The notes beneath the pieces were generated by a model. It was not told the origin of the DNA and searched no databases. It saw only the letters and a list, made by a program, of their open reading frames with translations. Made by a program: the position numbers and the translations under genes. A stretch of 64,000 nt of DNA, from positions 1,105,001-1,169,000 of the forward strand of contig NZ_CP030038.1 in assembly GCF_015291725.1 (NCBI RefSeq). Reading direction: 5' to 3'. Shown piece after piece: positions 58,918 to 64,000 of the stretch; position 1 is the first letter of the stretch; the number at the start of each line of letters is the position of its first letter. The DNA is from Bradyrhizobium sp. CCBAU 51765 (GTDB lineage Bacteria > Pseudomonadota > Alphaproteobacteria > Rhizobiales > Xanthobacteraceae).

Positions 58918-60660
58918 GTGGGGTCGTCTCCAGGCACTGGCCGGAGCAAACGCGCGCATTTCCTGCGTGCGGCTTTGCCATGCCTCGCGCTGACGGCCCT
59001 CGGAAGCGCCCCAGTGGCCGCCCAGAGCCTCACGCCCGACCTGTTCAATCCCAACCGCGGCGGTTTTGCCTCGCCCGACACGCTGCCGACGCGCCGCACC
59101 GCGGGCGTGCCGCAGGCGCCATCGGATTCATTGCCGGCGCTGCCCGATCCCAGTGCCGATCCGCGCAAGGCCCGCGAGACGCCGGCGACCTCGCGCATCG
59201 GTCAGGTCCCGACCTACGGCTTGCCCGCCGCCGGCGGCGCGAGCAGCTCCGGCTACGACTCGCTGAACCGCAAGCGGCAGCAGCCAAAGCTCTATCCCGG
59301 ACAGCCGAAGCCGAAGCGCGCGGCCGGTCCGGGCTCGAAGGCCCCGCCGGCAACCCCGGAGCGCACGCTCACTCCGCCGCGTATCGCGTCGCCTCCCTCC
59401 GAGACCGCGCACAAGGTCCCGGTGCCGCCGGCGATGGCGGGCAACGTGCCTGGCCAGCCGCTGCGCCGCCGCCTCAGGGCCGATGAGGATCCGTTCGGTG
59501 CCGTCGGCGATTATGCCGGCAGCTTCCTGATTAAGGGCGGGCTCGAGCTCTCCGCGGGCTATGACACCAATCCGACGCGCCTCAACAAGCCTGTCGGTTC
59601 GCCGGCCTATGTGATCGCGCCCGATCTCCTCGTGGTGTCCGATTGGGAGCGCCATGCGCTGGTCGCCGATCTGCGCGGCTCGTTCTCGGGTTACACCAGC
59701 GACATGCCGGCGACGATCAACGGCCTTGCCTCGCCATCGCCGGTCGAGGCCAATCGGCCCGATTTCAACGGCCATGTCGATGGCCGGCTCGACGTCACCC
59801 GCGACTTCAAGCTTCTCTCGCAGCTCCGCCTGCGGCTCGCCACCGACAATCCCGGAAGCCCCAACGTGCAGGCCGGCCTGCAGAAATACCCCGTCTATGC
59901 CGCCTACGGCACGACCATCGGCTTCGACCAGACCTTCAACCGCTTCCAGGTCTCCGCCGGCGCCACCGTCGATCGCACCGCCTACACGGATTCGAAGCTC
60001 ACCGACGGCACGACCTTCCCCAACAGGGATCGCGACTTCAATCAATATGGCGGCGTCGGACGCTTCTCCTATGACCTGAAGCCCGGCCTGAAGCCGTTCG
60101 TCGAAATCGAGGGCGACACCCGCGTCCACGACCAGCCCGCCGACCGCAACGGCTACTTCCGCGACTCCAACGGCGGCTATGCCAAGGTCGGCTCGTCGTT
60201 CGAGTTCTCGCGCATCCTCACCGGCGAGATCTCGGTCGGCTATTCCGCGCGCAACTACACCGACCCGCGCCTCAGCCAGCTCGCGGGCTTCCTGACCACG
60301 GGCTCGCTGATCTGGAACGCGAGCGGCCTCACCACGGTGAAATTCTTCACTGACACGCAGATCAACGAAACCACGATCCCCGGCTCCTCCGGCGTGCTGG
60401 TGCGTACCTATGCGGCCGAAGTCGACCACGACTTCCGCCGCTGGCTCACTGCTGTCGGCAAGTTCACCTACGGCACGTACGACTACCAGAACCAGGGTCG
60501 CAACGACAAAACCTACTCGCTCGAAGGCAACCTGATCTACAAGCTCAACCGCAACATCTGGGTCAAGGGCACGCTGCGCCACGACATCCTGGATTCGAAC
60601 GTGGCGAGTGCGAGTTCGCAGGGGACGGTGGTGCTGGTCGGGGTGAGGCTGCAGAATTAG
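58918..60660 (+). CDS. outer membrane beta-barrel protein (putative BBP2-type)
   Basis: A 580-residue exported protein. The start is probably GTG 58918; a signal peptide (LRAALPCLALTALGSAPVAAQ) follows a basic stretch. Residues 40-195 are Pro-rich and low in structure. From about residue 200 to the end, short alternating strands with aromatic ends (YSARNYTD, YDYQNQGRND) form a beta-barrel of the putative porin BBP2 type, ending in VVLVGVRLQN with a C-terminal aromatic-free strand. Function is not known. The upstream gap is AT-rich. Confidence 0.82.
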   Translation: MGSSPGTGRSKRAHFLRAALPCLALTALGSAPVAAQSLTPDLFNPNRGGFASPDTLPTRRTAGVPQAPSDSLPALPDPSADPRKARETPATSRIGQVPTYGLPAAGGASSSGYDSLNRKRQQPKLYPGQPKPKRAAGPGSKAPPATPERTLTPPRIASPPSETAHKVPVPPAMAGNVPGQPLRRRLRADEDPFGAVGDYAGSFLIKGGLELSAGYDTNPTRLNKPVGSPAYVIAPDLLVVSDWERHALVADLRGSFSGYTSDMPATINGLASPSPVEANRPDFNGHVDGRLDVTRDFKLLSQLRLRLATDNPGSPNVQAGLQKYPVYAAYGTTIGFDQTFNRFQVSAGATVDRTAYTDSKLTDGTTFPNRDRDFNQYGGVGRFSYDLKPGLKPFVEIEGDTRVHDQPADRNGYFRDSNGGYAKVGSSFEFSRILTGEISVGYSARNYTDPRLSQLAGFLTTGSLIWNASGLTTVKFFTDTQINETTIPGSSGVLVRTYAAEVDHDFRRWLTAVGKFTYGTYDYQNQGRNDKTYSLEGNLIYKLNRNIWVKGTLRHDILDSNVASASSQGTVVLVGVRLQN

Positions 60661-60726
60661 GGGGGCAATGAGCCGCGTTTGCGCGCATGCGGCTTCGTTG
60701 GCTCCGCTCTCGCTACGCGCTCAGCT

Positions 60727-60835
60727 GTCATGCCCCGGCTTGTCCGGGGCATCCAGTACGCCGCGGCTTATCGCTTTAATTACAGCTGTCTCTGGAATAC
60801 TGGATCGTGGATCGCCCGCTTTCGCGGGCGATGAC
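60727..60835. repeat. interspersed palindromic repeat, GTCATGCCCCGGC / CGGGCGATGAC hybrid
   Basis: Begins GTCATGCCCCGGCTTGTCCG and ends GCCCGCTTTCGCGGGCGATGAC. It has the same two arm types as the copy at 42570-42671, in reverse order. Lies between the barrel gene and gltD, which converge. Confidence 0.82.
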
Positions 60836-60868
60836 ACCTTTCGTAAATCTGGCAGCGCAGCGAGAACC

Positions 60869-62320
60869 CTACCGCGGCAGATCCGTCTTCCCCATCAGGA
60901 ACGTATCGATCGACCGGGCGCACAGCCGGCCCTCGCGGATGGCCCAGACCACCAGCGACTGGCCGCGGCGCATGTCGCCGGCGGTGAACACGTTCGGGCG
61001 CGAGGTCTGGTAGTCGAGCGTGTTGGCCTTGACGTTGCCGCGCGGGTCGAGGTCGACGGCGAGCAGCTTGAGCAGGCCTTCGTGCACGGGGTGGACGAAG
61101 CCCATGGCGAGCAGGACGAGATCGGCATCGAGCTCGAACTCGGTGCCGGCAATCGGCTTGAACTTGTCGTCGACGCGCACGCAGTGCAGCTTCTTGACCT
61201 GGCCGTTCTCGCCCGAGAACTTCTGCGTCAGCACGGCGTATTCGCGCACCGCGCCTTCGGCCTGGCTGGAGGACGTCCGCATCTTCAGCGGCCAGTTCGG
61301 CCAGGTCAGGCCCTTGTTCTCGCGCTCGGGGGGCGCGGGCATGATCTCGAGCTGGGTCACCGAGAGCGCGCCCTGGCGCAGCGAGGTGCCGATGCAGTCG
61401 CTTCCCGTGTCGCCGCCGCCGATGACGACGACATGCTTGCCGCCGGCCAGGATCTCCTGGACGCCGCCGAGCGGCTCCTCGGAGACGCGGCGGTTCTGCT
61501 GCGGCAGGAAGTCCATGGCGTAGTGGATGCCGGCGAGATCGCGGCCGGGGATCGGCAGGTCGCGCGGGGCTTCGGCGCCGCCGGTCAGCGCCACCGCGTC
61601 ATACTCGTTGAGCATCTCGCGCGGATCGACATTGCCCTCGGCGCCGACATGGCTGTTGTAGTGGAAGGTGACGCCTTCGGCTTCCATCTGCGCCACGCGG
61701 CGGTCGATGACGCTCTTCTCCATCTTGAAGTCGGGGATGCCGTAACGCAGCAGGCCGCCGGCCTTGGCGTACTTCTCGAACAGATGCACGTCGTGGCCCG
61801 CGCGGGCGAGCTGCTGCGCGCAGGCCATGCCGGCGGGACCCGAGCCGATCACGGCGACCTTCTTGCCGGTCTTTTCAGTCGCCACTTCCGGCTTCAGCCA
61901 GCCGTTCTCCCAGGCGCGGTCGACGATCGCGCATTCGATGGTCTTGATGGTGACGGGGTTGTCGTCGATGTTGAGCGTGCAGGACGCCTCGCACGGCGCC
62001 GGGCAGATGCGCCCCGTGAACTCCGGGAAATTGTTGGTGGAGTGCAGGTTGCGCGAGGCCTCTTCCCAATTGCCCTGATAGACGAGGTCGTTCCAGTCCG
62101 GGATCTGGTTGTTGACCGGGCAGCCGGGCGTGCCGGGCGCCACCGAGCCGGTGCCGTGGCAATAGGGGATGCCGCAGTTCATGCAGCGCGCGGCCTGGTC
62201 GCGCACTTCCTTTTCGGACAGCGGAACGACGAATTCCTTGTAATGCTTCACGCGCTCGGCGACCGGGGTGTACTTGCGGTCGTGCCGTTCGATTTCCAGA
62301 AAACCCGTGATCTTGCCCAT
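60869..62320 (-). CDS. gltD: glutamate synthase [NADPH] small subunit
   Basis: A 483-residue small subunit of NADPH-dependent glutamate synthase. It carries iron-sulfur ligands in [14 protein letters not shown] and CPVNN and [11 protein letters not shown], the FAD motif [26 protein letters not shown], and the second NADPH-binding GGGDTGSDC. It supplies electrons to GltB for glutamine plus 2-oxoglutarate to glutamate. It is separated from gltB by a 157-nt gap with a hairpin repeat. Confidence 0.95.
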   Translation of the reverse strand: MGKITGFLEIERHDRKYTPVAERVKHYKEFVVPLSEKEVRDQAARCMNCGIPYCHGTGSVAPGTPGCPVNNQIPDWNDLVYQGNWEEASRNLHSTNNFPEFTGRICPAPCEASCTLNIDDNPVTIKTIECAIVDRAWENGWLKPEVATEKTGKKVAVIGSGPAGMACAQQLARAGHDVHLFEKYAKAGGLLRYGIPDFKMEKSVIDRRVAQMEAEGVTFHYNSHVGAEGNVDPREMLNEYDAVALTGGAEAPRDLPIPGRDLAGIHYAMDFLPQQNRRVSEEPLGGVQEILAGGKHVVVIGGGDTGSDCIGTSLRQGALSVTQLEIMPAPPERENKGLTWPNWPLKMRTSSSQAEGAVREYAVLTQKFSGENGQVKKLHCVRVDDKFKPIAGTEFELDADLVLLAMGFVHPVHEGLLKLLAVDLDPRGNVKANTLDYQTSRPNVFTAGDMRRGQSLVVWAIREGRLCARSIDTFLMGKTDLPR

Positions 62321-62361
62321 TAAACCCGAAGTCCCTGCCGCTTAAATCGTTTGTTCTCTCA

Positions 62362-62470
62362 CTCCTCATCCTGAGGAGCGGCGCTCTTTCGCGCCGCGTC
62401 TCGAAGGATGGAGGCCCGGATGGTGACCTCATGGTTGGAGACGCAGCTATCGCGCTCCTCACCATGAGGG
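62362..62470. repeat. inverted repeat in the gltB-gltD spacer
   Basis: Begins CTCCTCATCCTGAGGAGCG and ends CTCCTCACCATGAGGG, with inner arms GCGGCGC / GCGCCGC. It occupies most of the spacer between gltB and gltD. No second copy is present. Confidence 0.75.
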
Positions 62471-62477
62471 CTTTTTA

Positions 62478-64000
62478 TTACGCCCCGATCGCGATTTTCG
62501 GCTCGGCGTCCGCGTTGGCGGCCATCTCGCGCAGCGCGCGCCGGTACTCGACCGGCATCACCTTGCGGAACTTGGGCAGCCATTCCTTCCAGTTGGCAAG
62601 GATGTCGGCGGCACGCTTGGAGCCGGTCGCCTTGGCATGGCGCGAGATCAGCACGTGCAGGCGCTCGACGTCGGAGGCGAGCAGGTTCCTGAACACGTCG
62701 ACCCGGCCGTGCGCCTCGAGGTCACCGGAATGGTGATAGGTGCCGGCGTTGATCAGCTCTTCCGACAGCACCGGCTCGAGCTCGACCATCGCCATGTTGC
62801 ACAGCCGGTCGAAGTCGCCGGCCTCGTCGAGCACATAGGCGATGCCGCCGGACATGCCGGCCGCGAAGTTGCGCCCGGTCTTGCCGAGCACGACCACGAT
62901 GCCGCCGGTCATGTATTCGCAGCAATGATCGCCCGCGCCTTCGACCACCGCCACGGCGCCGGAATTGCGCACGGCAAAACGTTCGCCGGCGATGCCGCGG
63001 AAGTAGCATTCGCCCTCGATCGCGCCGTACATCACGGTGTTGCCGACGATGATGCTCTCTTCCGGCACGATCGCGGAGTTCTTCGGCGGCTTGACGATGA
63101 TCTTGCCGCCCGAGAGGCCCTTGCCGACATAGTCGTTGCCTTCACCCTCGAGCTCGAAGGTGACGCCGTGGGCAAGCCACGCGCCGAAGGCCTGTCCAGC
63201 GGTGCCCTTGAGGCTGACATGGATCGTGTCGTGCGGCAGGCCGGCATGGCCGTAGATCTTGGCCACCGCGCCCGACAGCATGGCGCCGGCGGAGCGGTTG
63301 GTGCTGTTGATCGCAGCCTCGATCTTGACAGGCGCGCCGCGGTCGAGCGTGGGCTGCGCCCGCTCGATCAGCGTGCGGTCGAGCACCGCCTCCAGATGAT
63401 GGTTCTGGCGCTCGGAGTGATAGATCTTCTGGCCCTTCTCTTCCTTCTGCTTGACGAAGAGCTTGGAGAAATCGAGGCCCTTGGCCTTCCAGTGCGCGAC
63501 CAGCTTGGTCTGGTCGAGCAGCTGCACCTGGCCGACCATTTCGTTGAAGGTGCGGAAGCCGAGGCTTGCCATGATCTCGCGGACTTCCTCGGCAACGAAG
63601 AAGAAGTAGTTGATCACGTGCTCGGGCTGGCCGGTGAAGCGCTTGCGCAGGACGGGGTCCTGCGTCGCGACGCCGACCGGGCAGGTGTTGAGATGGCACT
63701 TGCGCATCATGATGCAGCCGGCCGCGATCAAGGGCGCAGTGGCAAAGCCGAACTCGTCGGCGCCCAGCAGCGCGCCGATCACGACGTCACGGCCGGTGCG
63801 GAAGCCGCCGTCGACCTGGACCACGATGCGGCTGCGTAGCCGCTCGCGCACCAGGGTCTGGTGGGTTTCGGCGAGGCCGATCTCCCACGGCGAGCCGGCG
63901 TGCTTGATCGAGGTCAGCGGCGAAGCGCCGGTGCCGCCCTCGAAGCCCGCGATGGTGACATGGTCGGCACGCGCCTTGGCGACGCCCGCGGCGACCGTGC
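62478..64000 (-). CDS. gltB: glutamate synthase [NADPH] large subunit (partial, 5' end outside window)
   Basis: The C-terminal 507 residues of the large subunit; the gene continues past position 64000. Visible parts: the synthase-domain end with [11 protein letters not shown] and the iron-sulfur Cys ligands [15 protein letters not shown], then the beta-helix domain ([12 protein letters not shown], GCxC-free [17 protein letters not shown]) and the C-terminus. It uses FMN and one 3Fe-4S cluster. Co-transcribed with gltD. Confidence 0.95.
   Translation of the reverse strand, partial: TVAAGVAKARADHVTIAGFEGGTGASPLTSIKHAGSPWEIGLAETHQTLVRERLRSRIVVQVDGGFRTGRDVVIGALLGADEFGFATAPLIAAGCIMMRKCHLNTCPVGVATQDPVLRKRFTGQPEHVINYFFFVAEEVREIMASLGFRTFNEMVGQVQLLDQTKLVAHWKAKGLDFSKLFVKQKEEKGQKIYHSERQNHHLEAVLDRTLIERAQPTLDRGAPVKIEAAINSTNRSAGAMLSGAVAKIYGHAGLPHDTIHVSLKGTAGQAFGAWLAHGVTFELEGEGNDYVGKGLSGGKIIVKPPKNSAIVPEESIIVGNTVMYGAIEGECYFRGIAGERFAVRNSGAVAVVEGAGDHCCEYMTGGIVVVLGKTGRNFAAGMSGGIAYVLDEAGDFDRLCNMAMVELEPVLSEELINAGTYHHSGDLEAHGRVDVFRNLLASDVERLHVLISRHAKATGSKRAADILANWKEWLPKFRKVMPVEYRRALREMAANADAEPKIAIGA

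Noticed and set aside
60668..62323. A 551-codon plus-strand frame opposite gltD
   Set aside because: Antisense shadow: His/Gly/Arg-rich composition, no domain, and fully covered by a clear gltD.
1..64000. Prophage, integron, insertion sequence or secretion island
   Set aside because: I found no integrase, transposase, phage structural gene, tRNA-flanked direct repeats or shift in base composition.

Overview
The window looks like chromosomal DNA of a Bradyrhizobium-type alphaproteobacterium (order Hyphomicrobiales). The grounds are high GC with dense coding, a complete EcfG-NepR-PhyR general stress response module, two DUF3551 proteins, an alphaproteobacterial ornithine decarboxylase leader, homospermidine synthase, and many small interspersed palindromic repeats in the gaps. 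The genus is inferred from gene content. I see no phage, transposase, plasmid, CRISPR, rRNA or tRNA. Both ends are in ordinary chromosomal sequence, and gltB runs off the right edge.

Layout. 1-3143: a GntR regulator with a clear operator, a PhyH-type dioxygenase and a SAF-domain dehydrogenase. 3294-5606: two tandem alpha/beta hydrolases and a DNA alkyltransferase. 5726-17898: a catabolic acyl-CoA region (two CoA ligases, one of feruloyl-CoA synthase type, a thiolase, an SDR, an enoyl-CoA hydratase, three acyl-CoA dehydrogenases, a nitroreductase) around a TetR regulator. 17993-19850: ecfG-nepR divergent from phyR. 19868-24802: a TonB-domain secreted protein, a SnoaL-like protein, a small secreted protein, htpG and two DUF3551 proteins, followed by the decayed end of a Bug-type solute receptor gene. 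25185-29469: a FATP-type CoA ligase, then a tightly coupled cassette of carrier protein, adenylating ligase and reductase. 29596-34998: small and conserved-hypothetical genes, MATE and GNAT genes, and sodB.

35233-42548 is a metal region: two half-size permeases, a Zur-type operator, a His-rich membrane microprotein, a zinc ABC importer in C-B-A order, a COG0523 GTPase fused at the stop codon to a cytosolic WD40 protein, then MgtC and a small membrane protein. 42708-47315 is polyamine metabolism: homospermidine synthase, RidA, GNAT and ornithine decarboxylase with a long structured leader. 47316-51547: an M3 peptidase coupled to DUF1007 and a His-rich nickel/cobalt transporter. 51782-60660: thioesterase, MAPEG, ferrochelatase, an orphan ABC receptor, SPFH/NfeD, an HxlR regulator divergent from a carboxymuconolactone-decarboxylase-like gene, kdsD and an outer-membrane barrel. 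60869-64000: gltD and gltB.

How the parts connect. Two perfect EcfG-type promoters (GGAAC-N16/17-CGTT) lie upstream of sodB and of the unknown gene at 42210, so the stress regulators encoded at 18-20 kb probably control genes tens of kilobases away. The most promising under-described systems are the zinc cluster (operator overlapping a -10, His-rich microprotein, GTPase-WD40 pair), the carrier protein/ligase/SDR cassette, the CoA cluster with a likely heteromeric acyl-CoA dehydrogenase, and the ornithine decarboxylase leader with an upstream reading frame.
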